Source: DASSCW01 sp036556325
GTDB taxonomy: Bacteria; Chloroflexota; Limnocylindria; QHBO01
Length of the DNA: 64,000 nucleotides
Reading direction: 5' to 3'
Assembly: GCA_036556325.1 (NCBI GenBank)
Contig: DATBJR010000049.1
Span: forward strand, 1 to 64,000
Part shown: piece after piece, positions 24,493 through 33,484 of the stretch
Position numbering within the stretch: the first letter of the stretch is position 1
Layout: each line of letters opens with the position of its first letter
Made by a program: the position numbers and the translations under genes
Notes under the pieces: model-generated
The model's database searches: none
Told to the model about the DNA's origin: nothing
What the model saw: only the letters and a program-made list of their open reading frames with translations

Positions 24493-25317
24493 ATGGTCGA
24501 GATGAATCCGCCGCGCGGCTTCTACGCGGCGGACAGCCTGCATACCGAGATCTACGACGTGCTCGGGCCGAGCCTGGTGGCGGGTGCGCGCATCGGCGAC
24601 GACGTCGCGTTCTACCGGAAGCTTGCCGCCGAAACGGGGGGCCCGATCCTTGACGTGGGGTGCGGCACTGGCCGGGTGGCCGTGGCGCTCGCGTCGGACG
24701 GTCACGAAGTGGTCGGTGTCGACCTGTCTGGGCCGATGCTTCGCCAGGCCGAAGCACGGCGAGCGGCGCTGCCGGACGACGTGGCGGCGCGCCTCTCCTT
24801 CCGCCAGGCGGACATGATGACGCTCGACCTCGGCCGCGACTTCGCCCTGGTGCTGACTCCTTCTCGGGTCTTCCAGTTCGCCCTCACCACTGACGCGCAG
24901 CGCCAGGCCCTGGCCGCGCTGCGATCCCACCTGCTGCCCCGGGGCCGGCTCGTCCTGGACCTGTTCGATCCACGGCTCGACTTCGTCGTGCCGAGCGACG
25001 ACGTCACGCCGCGGGGAGGCGAGGTCGTTCATCCCACCAGCGGGAACCGCGTCAGGTGGGAGGTCGCTCGGCGGATGCCGGATCCGGCGCGGCAGCTCAT
25101 CGTCGAGGACTGGACATTCAGGGAGCTCGACGCTGCCGGGGCGGTGCTGCGCAGCGACACCGAGCGGCTCACCCTGCGCTGGTCGCTGCGGAGCGAGATG
25201 CGGCTCCTCTTCGAGCTGACGCGCTTGGCGGTGATTGCCGAGTACGGCGATTTTTCGGGCGGTCCGCCCGCCTACGGCGGCGAGCAGGTCTGGATCCTGG
25301 CCAGCGCGGGTCGCTAG
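24493..25317 (+). CDS. class I SAM-dependent methyltransferase
   Basis: A 274-residue Rossmann methyltransferase. Motif I ILDVGCGTGRV lies near residues 53-63, the acidic residue after beta 2 is in VVGVDLSG, and motif II/III regions follow (FRQADMMTLDLG; HLLPRGRLVLDLFDP). The C-terminal part folds as an extended beta sheet typical of small-molecule methyltransferases. The substrate is unknown. The ATG at 24493 lies 8 nt after the ligase stop, so it may be co-transcribed, but no functional link is known. Confidence 0.87.
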   Translation: MVEMNPPRGFYAADSLHTEIYDVLGPSLVAGARIGDDVAFYRKLAAETGGPILDVGCGTGRVAVALASDGHEVVGVDLSGPMLRQAEARRAALPDDVAARLSFRQADMMTLDLGRDFALVLTPSRVFQFALTTDAQRQALAALRSHLLPRGRLVLDLFDPRLDFVVPSDDVTPRGGEVVHPTSGNRVRWEVARRMPDPARQLIVEDWTFRELDAAGAVLRSDTERLTLRWSLRSEMRLLFELTRLAVIAEYGDFSGGPPAYGGEQVWILASAGR

Positions 25318-25429
25318 CGGACGCTCGGCGGCCCGCCGCCTTGACGCTGTGTCGATGCCCATTTCGAGCATGGGGCTTCCGGCCGTTAGACTCAACACAT
25401 CTACCCCGACGCTGGAGGACCGCGCGTCC

Positions 25430-27142
25430 GTGACCCCTACCGATCCCAACGCCGCCATCAACGCCATCGCCGACCGCTTCTTCGAGGGCGTGCTCGAGCG
25501 CGACCCGATCTTCGCCACCATCCTGGGCGACAACCGCTGGGACGACCGCCTGCCGAACATCGGCGCGGAGGGCCGGGCGGAAGAGGAGCGGGTGTATCGG
25601 GCCCTGCTGGAGGAGGTCGAGGCGGTTTCAGCGGACGGCCTGGAGCCAGAGCAGGTCATCACCCGCGACATGCTGCTGCTGGTGGCCCGCAACCAGCTCG
25701 AGGCGCAGGAGCGGAAGCTCTACCAGATGGCCATCAACCACATCAGCGGCGTGCAGCTGATGCCGGTGATGGTGGCGCAGTACCAGATCGCCGATTCGCC
25801 GGAGGCGCTGGAGAAGCTGCTGGCTCGTTTCGCCGCTTATCCCACCGCGGTGGAGCAGTACATCGAAACCCTGAACGAAGGCCTGGCCGATGGGCGCACC
25901 GGGGCGTCGGTGCCGGTCCGCAAGCAGATCGAGCAGATCGAGCGCCTGCAGGGGACGCCCACCGAAGGGTTCCCGGCGGTGACCCTGGCGCACGTGGCGG
26001 ACGACGACGCCCGCGCGCGGGTGGCGGCCGCCGTGGACGAGCACGTCAAGCCGGCGCTGCAGAGGCTGCGGGACTTCCTCGCCGACGAGTACGAGCCCCA
26101 CGCCCAGCCGGAGCCCGGCCTGGGCCACGTGCCGGACGGTCAGGATCTGTATCGGCTCGCCATCCGCATGCAGACCACGGTGGCGACCACCGCCGAGGAG
26201 GTCCATGCCTTTGGCCTGGAGGACCTGCGCCGGATCGAGGCCGAGATGGACGAGATCGCGCATCGGCTGGGGCACGAGGATCGGCATGCGCTGAAGGCGG
26301 CGCTGGGGACGGACCCGACCAACCACACCGACGCGCGGCAGGCGATCGTGGACCTCGCAAAGAGCCAGACGGAGCGCGCCTACGCCGAAGCGCCGAAGTA
26401 CTTCGGGCGGCTGCCTTCCGCCAACTGCATCGTGGTGCCGGTGGAGGCGTACCGCGAGCGGGAGACACCCCCCGCCTTCTACATGCAGCCCTCGCTCGAT
26501 GGCTCGCGGCAGGGCCAGTACTACATCAACACCTACCAGCCCGAGGAGCGGCAGCTCCACAAGATCGCCGCCATCACCTTCCACGAGGCGACGCCCGGGC
26601 ACCACTTCCAGATCGCCATCGAGATGGAGCTCGGCGGACTGCCACGCTTCCGGACTCTCGGCGGCCGGATGGCGGGCGTGGCCTATGTCGAGGGCTGGGG
26701 CCTGTACTGCGAGCGCCTGGCCGATGAGATGGGCCTCTACCTGGACGACCGCGAGCGACTGGGCATGCTGGACGCGCAGGCGTTCCGTGCGTCGCGGCTC
26801 GTGGTGGATTCCGGGCTGCATGCCATGGGCTGGGATCGCGAGCAGGCCATCGCGTTCATGCACGAGCGGGGCACGCTGCCGATGGTCGACGCCGAGATCG
26901 AGGTGGACCGCTACACGGTCTGGCCCGGCCAGGCCCTGGCCTACAAGATGGGGCAGCGCGAGATCGAGCGAGCGCGGCGTGAGGTGTCGGAGAAGATGGG
27001 CGAGCGCTTCGACCTGCGCGCATTCCATGACGAGGTGCTGGGCCACGGGTCGCTGCCGCTCGCGACGCTGCGCCGGGAGATTCCGAACTGGGTCGAGGCG
27101 GCCGTCTCGGCGCGCGAGGGCGAGGGAGCCGGCACCCGCTGA
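25430..27142 (+). CDS. DUF885 family zinc-dependent peptidase-like protein
   Basis: A 570-residue DUF885 protein. The metal motif HEATPGHH corresponds to the HExxPGHH signature of the family and lies about two thirds along the chain. A glutamate downstream in YVEGWGLYCERLADEMG would be the third ligand. Family members are thought to be metallopeptidases or carboxypeptidases; activity is shown for few. No signal peptide is visible, so it is probably cytoplasmic. The GTG start at 25430 has a GGAGG at 25414-25418 and a TAGACT at 25387-25392 that may be a -10. Upstream in-frame codons overlap the methyltransferase gene and are excluded. Confidence 0.85.
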   Translation: MTPTDPNAAINAIADRFFEGVLERDPIFATILGDNRWDDRLPNIGAEGRAEEERVYRALLEEVEAVSADGLEPEQVITRDMLLLVARNQLEAQERKLYQMAINHISGVQLMPVMVAQYQIADSPEALEKLLARFAAYPTAVEQYIETLNEGLADGRTGASVPVRKQIEQIERLQGTPTEGFPAVTLAHVADDDARARVAAAVDEHVKPALQRLRDFLADEYEPHAQPEPGLGHVPDGQDLYRLAIRMQTTVATTAEEVHAFGLEDLRRIEAEMDEIAHRLGHEDRHALKAALGTDPTNHTDARQAIVDLAKSQTERAYAEAPKYFGRLPSANCIVVPVEAYRERETPPAFYMQPSLDGSRQGQYYINTYQPEERQLHKIAAITFHEATPGHHFQIAIEMELGGLPRFRTLGGRMAGVAYVEGWGLYCERLADEMGLYLDDRERLGMLDAQAFRASRLVVDSGLHAMGWDREQAIAFMHERGTLPMVDAEIEVDRYTVWPGQALAYKMGQREIERARREVSEKMGERFDLRAFHDEVLGHGSLPLATLRREIPNWVEAAVSAREGEGAGTR

Positions 27143-27165
27143 GCGGTCACGTCTGGACCGGGCCG

Positions 27166-27747
27166 ATGCGCGCGCCCGAGCGCATCACGCTTGCGGGCCG
27201 CCATGTCCGCCTGGAGCCGATGGAGGAGCGCCACCGCGACGACCTCCTGGCGGCGGCTGCCCAGGCTCCCGAGACCTTCCGCTACCTGTTCGTCGACCTG
27301 TCGGTCGGGGAGCCGGCCTGGGCACGCTACTACGCCGACGCGATGAAGCCGGAGTACGTCTCGTGGGCGACGGTGGATGCGGCGACCGGCCGCGCGGTGG
27401 GCTCCACCCGCTTCCTGGACATCGCGCCCGAGCACGGCCGGCTGGAGATCGGCTGGACCTGGATCGCGCCGTCGCACCAGCGCACCGTCGTCAACACCGA
27501 GGCGAAGCTGCTGCAGCTGGGCTACGCCTTCGACGAGCTGGGCGCGAACCGCGTGGCGCTCAAGACCGACCTGCGCAACGAGCGGTCGCAGGCCGCGATC
27601 GCCCGCATCGGCGGCGTGCGCGAAGGGGTGCTGCGCGAGCAGTTCCGCATGCCCGATGGCTACATGCGCAGCAGCGTCTACTTCTCGATTTTGGCCGCCG
27701 AATGGCCGGCGGTGAAGGCACGCCTGGAAGCTCGGCTGGCCGGGTGA
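27166..27747 (+). CDS. GNAT family N-acetyltransferase (RimJ/RimL-like)
   Basis: A 193-residue GNAT protein of the RimL-like group. The opening RHVRLEPMEERHRDDLLAA, the central LEIGWTWIAPSHQRT with acetyl-CoA-binding turn, and the ending KTDLRNERSQAAIARIGG are the standard landmarks. The predicted role is transfer of an acetyl group from acetyl-CoA to an amine, such as a ribosomal-protein N-terminus, an antibiotic or a small metabolite. It follows the DUF885 gene by 23 nt and overlaps the next start by GTGA. Confidence 0.88.
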   Translation: MRAPERITLAGRHVRLEPMEERHRDDLLAAAAQAPETFRYLFVDLSVGEPAWARYYADAMKPEYVSWATVDAATGRAVGSTRFLDIAPEHGRLEIGWTWIAPSHQRTVVNTEAKLLQLGYAFDELGANRVALKTDLRNERSQAAIARIGGVREGVLREQFRMPDGYMRSSVYFSILAAEWPAVKARLEARLAG

Positions 27748-28871
27748 CGCTGCGCGTCAGCTGGGCGCAGGCGCTCGCGTGGCGGATGCGCCGCCACTTC
27801 CTGGAGCCAGCGGTCGACGTGACGCCGGCCGAGGTCGTGCGCCGCCTGTGCGGGGTGCAGGCCCAGGTCGCCTCGTCGGCCGAGCTGGCCATCCGGCTGC
27901 GGCAGGGCCGCTCATCGCCCGGCGAGGTGGCCGCGGCCCTGGCGAGCGGCGAGCTGATCAAGACCTGGGCGATGCGCGGCACGCTCCACTACCTGACCCC
28001 AGAGGAGGCGGGGATCTACCTCTCGCTGCTGGCCGCCGGCCGTTCGTGGGAAGTCCCCAGCTGGCAGAAGTACTTCGGCATGCGGCCGGGGGACTACGAT
28101 GAGATGCGGCTGGTGGCGCGCGATGCGCTGGACGGTCGCGCGCTGACCCGTGAGGAGCTCGCGGCGGAGATGGTGAAGCGGCCGCGGCTGCGCCACATCG
28201 GGACCGAGATGGCATCGGGCTGGGGGACGCTCCTGAAGCCGCTGGCGTGGCAGGGCGACCTCTGCTTCGGTCCGTCGCGTGGCAACCGGGTGACGTTCGT
28301 CCGCCCGGACCAGGCCTCGAGCCGATGGGCCGGCATCCCCGACGCCGACGCGGCCGCGCCGCGCGCCATCATGGCCTACCTCGGAGCCTATGGCCCCGCG
28401 ACGGTTGATGGCTTCGGCCGATTCATCTCCCGCGGTCGCGTGGCGAAACGCTCGCTGCGCGCCTGGTTCGCCGCGCTCGGGTCCCGGGTCGTGGAGGTGG
28501 ACGTCGACGGCGAGGCCACGTTGCTCCTGGCTGAGCACGCCGAGGAGCTGGCGGCGACGCGACCGTCGCAGGAGCTCCGGCTGCTGGGCGGCTTCGACGG
28601 GTGGGTGCTGGGGCCTGGAACCGAGGACACGCACATCATTCCGTCGCCGCACCGGCGCGCGGTCAGCAGGCAGAGTGGGTGGATCGCGCCAGTCGTCGTG
28701 CTTGGCGGCGTCGTGGCCGGGACCTGGGAGCTGGCTGGCGACGTGGTCCGCATCGGCTGGTTCAGCGGACGGCGGCGGCCCGCCCGCGCGACCCTCGCCG
28801 CCGGGGTGGCGCGGCTGAGGGCGATCCTGGGCCGCGAGCTGGACATGGAGGTCGCTAGCATTCCGGCATGA
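27744..28871 (+). CDS. AlkZ/YcaQ-like winged-helix DNA-binding protein (HTH_42)
   Basis: A 375-residue protein of the winged-helix superfamily containing AlkZ and YcaQ DNA glycosylases. The N-terminal region has VQAQVASSAELAIRLR, where the QxQ pair aligns with the catalytic glutamines of AlkZ-type glycosylases. Three winged helices follow and a C-terminal domain ends with AGTWELAGDVVRIGWF. Family glycosylases excise alkylated or cross-linked bases. Activity is plausible but not certain, since many members are uncharacterised. The GTG start overlaps the acetyltransferase stop, and the stop overlaps the next start (ATGA), so it is in one operon with both. Confidence 0.8.
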   Translation: MTLRVSWAQALAWRMRRHFLEPAVDVTPAEVVRRLCGVQAQVASSAELAIRLRQGRSSPGEVAAALASGELIKTWAMRGTLHYLTPEEAGIYLSLLAAGRSWEVPSWQKYFGMRPGDYDEMRLVARDALDGRALTREELAAEMVKRPRLRHIGTEMASGWGTLLKPLAWQGDLCFGPSRGNRVTFVRPDQASSRWAGIPDADAAAPRAIMAYLGAYGPATVDGFGRFISRGRVAKRSLRAWFAALGSRVVEVDVDGEATLLLAEHAEELAATRPSQELRLLGGFDGWVLGPGTEDTHIIPSPHRRAVSRQSGWIAPVVVLGGVVAGTWELAGDVVRIGWFSGRRRPARATLAAGVARLRAILGRELDMEVASIPA

Positions 28872-29455
28872 GCAAGGGCCGGCTCGAGGCCTTCAGCGAT
28901 GGCGTGATCGCCATCATCATCACGATCATGGTGCTCGAGCTGCGCCCACCCGAGGGCGTAGAGCTTGCCGACCTGTCGCAGCTCGGCCCCACCTTCGCCA
29001 TCTACGCGCTCAGCTTCGCGCTGCTCGGCACCTACTGGGCCAATCACCATCACCTCTTCCACACCGCGCACGTGGTGAACGGAGTGGTGCTGTGGGCGAA
29101 CCTCCACCTGCTCTTCTGGCTCTCGCTCTTCCCGCTCGGGACGGCCTGGGTCGGCGACTCCGGCTTCGCGCCCGTGCCGGTCGCCGCCTACGGCGCCCTG
29201 ATGCTGCTCGCCGCCATCGCCTACTACGGCGTGGTGCGCGCGCTGATCGCCTGCCCTGGCCAGCCCGGCACGCTGGCAGCGGCCGTCGGGCGCGACGTCA
29301 AGGGCAAGGTGTCGCCCGTCCTGTTCGCGGCCGCCATTCCGCTAGCGCTCGTCGCGCCGTGGGCTTCATTGGCCGTCTACGCCTTCGTGGTGGTGCTGTG
29401 GATCGTGCCGGACCGGCGCCTGGAGCGTGCGACCGACGGTCGCCAGCCCGGCTAG
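28868..29455 (+). CDS. TMEM175 family potassium channel (DUF1211)
   Basis: A 195-residue membrane protein with six hydrophobic segments and the family signature RLEAFSDGVIAIIITIMVLEL in helix 1, where the FSD motif forms the pore constriction in TMEM175 proteins. Bacterial members assemble as tetramers and conduct potassium with little selectivity filter. The ATG overlaps the preceding stop as ATGA, and a TAGCAT at 28856-28861 may also give a short independent transcript. Its stop overlaps the convergent polymerase gene by 4 nt. Confidence 0.9.
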   Translation: MSKGRLEAFSDGVIAIIITIMVLELRPPEGVELADLSQLGPTFAIYALSFALLGTYWANHHHLFHTAHVVNGVVLWANLHLLFWLSLFPLGTAWVGDSGFAPVPVAAYGALMLLAAIAYYGVVRALIACPGQPGTLAAAVGRDVKGKVSPVLFAAAIPLALVAPWASLAVYAFVVVLWIVPDRRLERATDGRQPG

Positions 29456-30825
29456 GGGCGCCACTCCTGCGACAGGTCGTAGTCCGGGTCCGGTTTCTCC
29501 TCCGGGGGACGGTCGCCCTCGGGGACGTGCCGCAGGTTCAACCGCACCCGGTACCACAGCGACGAGCGTCCGCGCATGCCGTCCACCAGCACGTCGTCCT
29601 CGGCGAGGTGCTTGGCCGCGGCCGGGTGGCGCCGCTTCCAGCGTTCGAGGCCGTCGAGCGCATCCGCCTTCTTCTTGGCCTGGCTGATCACGACCAGCGG
29701 CTGTGACGAGCGGCGGCGCCCGGTGGGCGGAACCGAGCCGTCGCCGCGGCGTGCCGGCGAGGGCGGCATGGCCTGTGGCTGGTCGCCCGCGCGCGCACCG
29801 GGTGCCGCGCCCTCCGGCCACGGCATGCGGCGCTTCGAGGGCTGCACCCGCGGCGGCTCACCCGGCTGCTTGACGTAGTTCGGTGGCCAGGGTGCGTCGC
29901 CCAGGCCTGACGCCTCGTCCCGCGCGGCCAGGTCCAGGAGGGCCTCCAGGGAGCCCACCGCCCCGTCGATGCCCGCACCCACGTCGCCGAGCCGCGCATA
30001 GCGGTCGGGCACGGTCCGCAGGGTGAAGTCGTCGAGCTCGGCGTCTGGCACCTCGTCCCAGGTCATCGGCGCGGAGACGGTCGCGGCCGGCAGCGGCCGC
30101 ACCGAGTAGGCCGACGCCACCGTCCGGTCCTTGGCGTTCTGGTTGTAGTCGATGAACACGCCGTGGCGCTCCTCCTTCCACCACTTCGAGGTGGCGATGG
30201 ACGGCGCCCGGCGCTCGACCTCGCGGGCCATGGCCAGCGCCGCGCGGCGGACTTCGCTGAATCCCCAGCGCCGCTCGATCCGCGCGTAGACGTGGATGCC
30301 GCGCGACCCCGAGGTCTTGGGGAAGGCCGTCAGCCCGTGGTCGGCGAAGACGTCGCGGACCACCAGCGCGACGCTGCGCACGTCGGCCCAGGGCACGCCC
30401 GGACCCGGGTCGAGGTCGGCGCGGATCTCGTCGGGGTGCTCGAGGTCGTCGGCCCGGACCGGGTGCGGGTTGAGGTCGACGCAGCCCAGGTTCACGACCC
30501 AGGCCAGCGCTGCCCGGTTGGTGACGACGACCTCGTCGGCGGTGCGCCCCGACGGGAAAAACAGCTCCACGGTGGAGACGAAATCCGGGACCGACTTCGG
30601 CGCCCGCTTCTGGAAGAACGCCTCGCCGGTGATCCCGTCGACGAAGCGCTTCAGCGCCATCGGCCGATTGAAGACGCCGAGCAGGGCGCCATCGGCCACG
30701 GCCAGGTAGTAGTCGACCAGCTCGCGCTTGGTGATGCCGGCCTCGGGGAAGTACAGCTTGTTCGGGTTCGAGATCGTCACCTCGAAGCCGTCAAGCTCCA
30801 GCTGGACCGATGGGTCCTTCGGCAT
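29452..30825 (-). CDS. LigD-type primase-polymerase for non-homologous end joining, with C-terminal extension
   Basis: A 457-residue protein. The first 310 residues are a LigD polymerase domain of the archaeo-eukaryotic primase fold: metal-binding DLDPGPG, SGSRGIHVYARI, and IDYNQNAKDRTVASAYSVR with the third catalytic Asp. Such enzymes fill and extend broken ends, often with ribonucleotides. About 150 more residues follow: a Pro/Arg-rich linker and a compact basic-to-acidic tail (LERWKRRHPAAAKHLAEDDV; WYRVRLNLRHVPEG). No ligase or phosphoesterase domain is fused. It is divergent from the YihY gene by 49 nt. LigC at 23405-24484 could supply ligation; Ku is not seen. Confidence 0.88.
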   Translation of the reverse strand: MPKDPSVQLELDGFEVTISNPNKLYFPEAGITKRELVDYYLAVADGALLGVFNRPMALKRFVDGITGEAFFQKRAPKSVPDFVSTVELFFPSGRTADEVVVTNRAALAWVVNLGCVDLNPHPVRADDLEHPDEIRADLDPGPGVPWADVRSVALVVRDVFADHGLTAFPKTSGSRGIHVYARIERRWGFSEVRRAALAMAREVERRAPSIATSKWWKEERHGVFIDYNQNAKDRTVASAYSVRPLPAATVSAPMTWDEVPDAELDDFTLRTVPDRYARLGDVGAGIDGAVGSLEALLDLAARDEASGLGDAPWPPNYVKQPGEPPRVQPSKRRMPWPEGAAPGARAGDQPQAMPPSPARRGDGSVPPTGRRRSSQPLVVISQAKKKADALDGLERWKRRHPAAAKHLAEDDVLVDGMRGRSSLWYRVRLNLRHVPEGDRPPEEKPDPDYDLSQEWRP

Positions 30826-30874
30826 CGGATCAGCCTACCCTGTCCGGGCACACCATTTGCGGAGGCGGCCCGGC

Positions 30875-31921
30875 ATGGTGGATCGGCTCAAGCGCCTCGC
30901 ATCCTCGGTCGACACGTGGTTGCAGCGGCACCGCTGGACGCGCGTCCTCCGGCGCGCCGCCATCGGCTTCGTCCAGCACGGCTCGCTCCAGTACGCCGGC
31001 AGCATGGCCTACTTCTCGATCCTCTCCGTCTTCCAGCTCCTGGTGCTGGGCATCGTGGTGCTCAGCTACTTCGTGGGTCAGGGCCAGGCGCGCCAGTTCG
31101 TGATCGACCAGGTGCGCGCCGGATCGCCGCTGGATGCAAACACCATCGGCGGAGTGATCGATGCCGTGATCGCCGCGCGCGCCGGCATCAGCGTCTTCGG
31201 CGTGATCTTCCTGGCCTGGGGAGCGCTCGGCATCTTCTCGGCCATCACCCAGGGGGTGGGCCGCGCGTTTGCGGCCACTGATCCGCGCCCGTTCTGGCAG
31301 GACAAGCTCATCGGCCTGGTGCTGATGCTGATCACCGGCGTGCTGGGCATCGCATCGGTGGCCATCGGCATCCTGACCGGGATTCTGCAATCGGCCACCC
31401 AGGACGTGCTGCGGGCGGTGCCCGGTGGCTACCTGGCGCTCACCGCCATCGGCTTCGTGACGCCGATCCTCCTGATCTTCGTCGCCTTCCTGGTCCTCTA
31501 CCGCCTGGTGCCGAACCGGCAGGTCACGTGGCGCGAGGCGCTGCCCGGCGCGATTGCCGCGACCGTCTTCTGGACCGTCCTGCGCATCGGCTTCACCTAC
31601 TACGCGACGAACATCGCCAAGTACGACACCGCCTTCGGGCCGATCTCCGCCACCATCTCGCTGCTCGTCTTCCTCTACTTCGCCAGCGTGGTCGTGCTCC
31701 TGGGCGCCGAGGTGGCACGCGCCGACCTCCTGGAGGACGTCGGCCCGGAGCAGGCGCAGGTCCCCGTGCCGATGGGCCCGGTGGTGAGCGTGACAGCCGC
31801 CGCGCGTCCCGCCGCCGCGCCGCCCGAGCAGCGGGTCCCGGCCTGGGCACTGGCGGTCGGCAGTGCCGTGGCGGCGCTCGTGGTGCGCATCCTGGCCGGC
31901 CGGCGCGCGCCGCGCGACTGA
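30875..31921 (+). CDS. YihY/BrkB family membrane protein
   Basis: A 348-residue YihY/virulence-factor-BrkB family protein with six transmembrane helices from about residue 35 to 290. It includes the family landmarks GSMAYFSILSVFQLL in helix 1 and FGPISATISLLVFLYFASVVVLLGAEV in the last pair. The exact function is unsettled; suggested roles are transport or envelope maintenance. A cytoplasmic Pro/Ala linker ends in an extra hydrophobic stretch (about 325-342). GGAGG at 30861-30865 supports the ATG at 30875. The long hydrophobic helices and short loops fit the family throughout. Confidence 0.9.
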   Translation: MVDRLKRLASSVDTWLQRHRWTRVLRRAAIGFVQHGSLQYAGSMAYFSILSVFQLLVLGIVVLSYFVGQGQARQFVIDQVRAGSPLDANTIGGVIDAVIAARAGISVFGVIFLAWGALGIFSAITQGVGRAFAATDPRPFWQDKLIGLVLMLITGVLGIASVAIGILTGILQSATQDVLRAVPGGYLALTAIGFVTPILLIFVAFLVLYRLVPNRQVTWREALPGAIAATVFWTVLRIGFTYYATNIAKYDTAFGPISATISLLVFLYFASVVVLLGAEVARADLLEDVGPEQAQVPVPMGPVVSVTAAARPAAAPPEQRVPAWALAVGSAVAALVVRILAGRRAPRD

Positions 31922-31975
31922 GGGCGCTGCTTCCCGTCGCTGAAGCACGCCGGGAGCGCGATCGGGCGCGAAAGA

Positions 31976-31992
31976 GTAGTACGGTGTAGTAC
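31976..31992 (+). repeat. GTAGTAC direct repeat upstream of M23 peptidase
   Basis: GTAGTAC occurs at 31976-31982 and again at 31986-31992 (10-bp period, one helical turn). It sits in the 171-nt gap between the YihY stop and the M23 peptidase start. TACATT at 31990-31995 could be a -10 element. The spacing suits side-by-side binding of a regulator on one DNA face, but no factor is known. The rest of the gap shows no other structure. Confidence 0.4.
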
Positions 31993-32092
31993 ATTCGACC
32001 CCGTCACGCGGCCGAAGTGCCCGGCTAGCATGGCAAATCGAGCACGTCGGGAGGCGGCTGGGCACGATGGAACACTCCTTGATGAGCGCCGC

Positions 32093-33460
32093 ATGAGGGC
32101 ACGATCTCGACTGGCCGTCATGCTGATGGCGCTGCTGACGGTCGGGATGATGGTCATCGGCAGCGACCCGCAGCACCGGGCCCTGGCCGCGGATCCCGTC
32201 TCACAGGCAAAGGCTGAACGGGCCTCGATCGAGGCCGAGCTGGCTGCGCAGCGCGCCAAGCTCGACGAGCTGCGGGCCACCTCCGCCACGCTGTCGCGCC
32301 AGCTGGACGCCGCCCAGCATGAGCTCGAAAACGCCACCGCCCAGTACGAGCGGGTGGTCGGGCTGCTGCAGGCCGTGCGCGCCGACATCGCCGACATCAC
32401 CGTCCGGCTGCAGGACCTGCGCGCGCGCATCGCCCGCATGGACCATCGACTGTGGGTCGTCTCGCAGGAGGTTGCGGCCCAGACCTCGGAGCTCCAGGCG
32501 CGGGAGGCGCTGCTGCAGGACCACCTCCGCTCGGCGTACGAGCAGAGCCAGACCTCGCTGCTCGAGATCATCCTCAACGCCCCGAACCTGGACGAGGCGA
32601 CCAACCAGGTTGGCTACCTGCTGACCGTGTCGGACCAGGACAAGGCGCTGGCCGCCGAGATCCGGGCGCTGCGCGAGGAGCTGCTCGTCAAGCAGCAGAC
32701 CCTGAGTGAGGGTCGCGCTGCGCTGCGCGAGGCGCGAATCGCCGCCTCGGCCGAGCGCCGCCACCTGGTCGTGCGCAAGGCGCAGCTGCAGGACCTGGAG
32801 GCGCGCGCCGCGAAGCTCAAGGCGGCGGCCGAGAAGCAGCGCGCGGCGCAGGAGGCGGCGCTGAATGCCGCGCTGAAGGCCAAGGGCAACGTCAAGCAGC
32901 AGATCGCCGACAACGAGCGCGCCTTCGAGCAGGCGAACCAGCTCGTACACCGCCTGGTCGCGGAGCAGAATGCCATCGAGCAGGCCCGCCGCCTGGCGGA
33001 GGAAGCGGCGCGGCGGCAGGCCAAGCAGCTCTCGGCGCTCGGTTTCCGCTGGCCGGAGATCGGCGCGCGGGTCACCCAGGAATGGGGCCCCACCAGCTTC
33101 ACCATGGAGCCGGCCTACACGTATCGTGGCGTCTACTACCCGCACTTCCACGGCGGGCTTGACATGGTCGCCGGCTGCGGTTCGCCGATCCTGGCCGCCA
33201 AGGCGGGCGTGGTGGTCGCCTCCGGGCAGCCGCTGTGGCCGTACGACCCGGGCTACGGCGTGGTCATCGATCACGGCGGCGGGATCCAGACCTGGTACTG
33301 GCACATCACCACCCAGATCGTGGTGCGCCCTGGCCAGGTGGTGAACACCGGCCAGCTCATCGGCTACGAGGGAACCACCGGCTTTTCGACCGGCTGCCAC
33401 CTGCACTTCGCCACCAACGTGAACGGCGTCTGGGAGAACCCGCGGGCCTACCTGCCCTAG
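32093..33460 (+). CDS. M23 family metallopeptidase with N-terminal coiled coil (EnvC-like)
   Basis: A 455-residue exported protein. A signal peptide or anchor (about 5-25, LAVMLMALLTVGMMVIG) leads into a coiled coil of about 270 residues rich in Ala, Gln, Glu and Arg, then a LytM/M23 domain. The zinc ligands are visible: HFHGGLD (His and Asp) and HLHF, with the general-base histidine in WYWHITT. Such proteins cleave peptidoglycan cross-links or activate amidases during division. I chose the ATG at 32093, where the signal peptide begins; an ATG at 32030 adds 21 residues. Neither has a strong ribosome-binding site. Confidence 0.87.
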   Translation: MRARSRLAVMLMALLTVGMMVIGSDPQHRALAADPVSQAKAERASIEAELAAQRAKLDELRATSATLSRQLDAAQHELENATAQYERVVGLLQAVRADIADITVRLQDLRARIARMDHRLWVVSQEVAAQTSELQAREALLQDHLRSAYEQSQTSLLEIILNAPNLDEATNQVGYLLTVSDQDKALAAEIRALREELLVKQQTLSEGRAALREARIAASAERRHLVVRKAQLQDLEARAAKLKAAAEKQRAAQEAALNAALKAKGNVKQQIADNERAFEQANQLVHRLVAEQNAIEQARRLAEEAARRQAKQLSALGFRWPEIGARVTQEWGPTSFTMEPAYTYRGVYYPHFHGGLDMVAGCGSPILAAKAGVVVASGQPLWPYDPGYGVVIDHGGGIQTWYWHITTQIVVRPGQVVNTGQLIGYEGTTGFSTGCHLHFATNVNGVWENPRAYLP

Positions 33461-33484
33461 GCGCGACGCGGCAGCGCCCGGCCG

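Noticed and set aside
25318..25429. Terminator between the methyltransferase and DUF885 genes
   Set aside because: Only short 5-bp stems (CGGCG/CGCCG; CCCAT/ATGGG) and no T tract; too weak to call.
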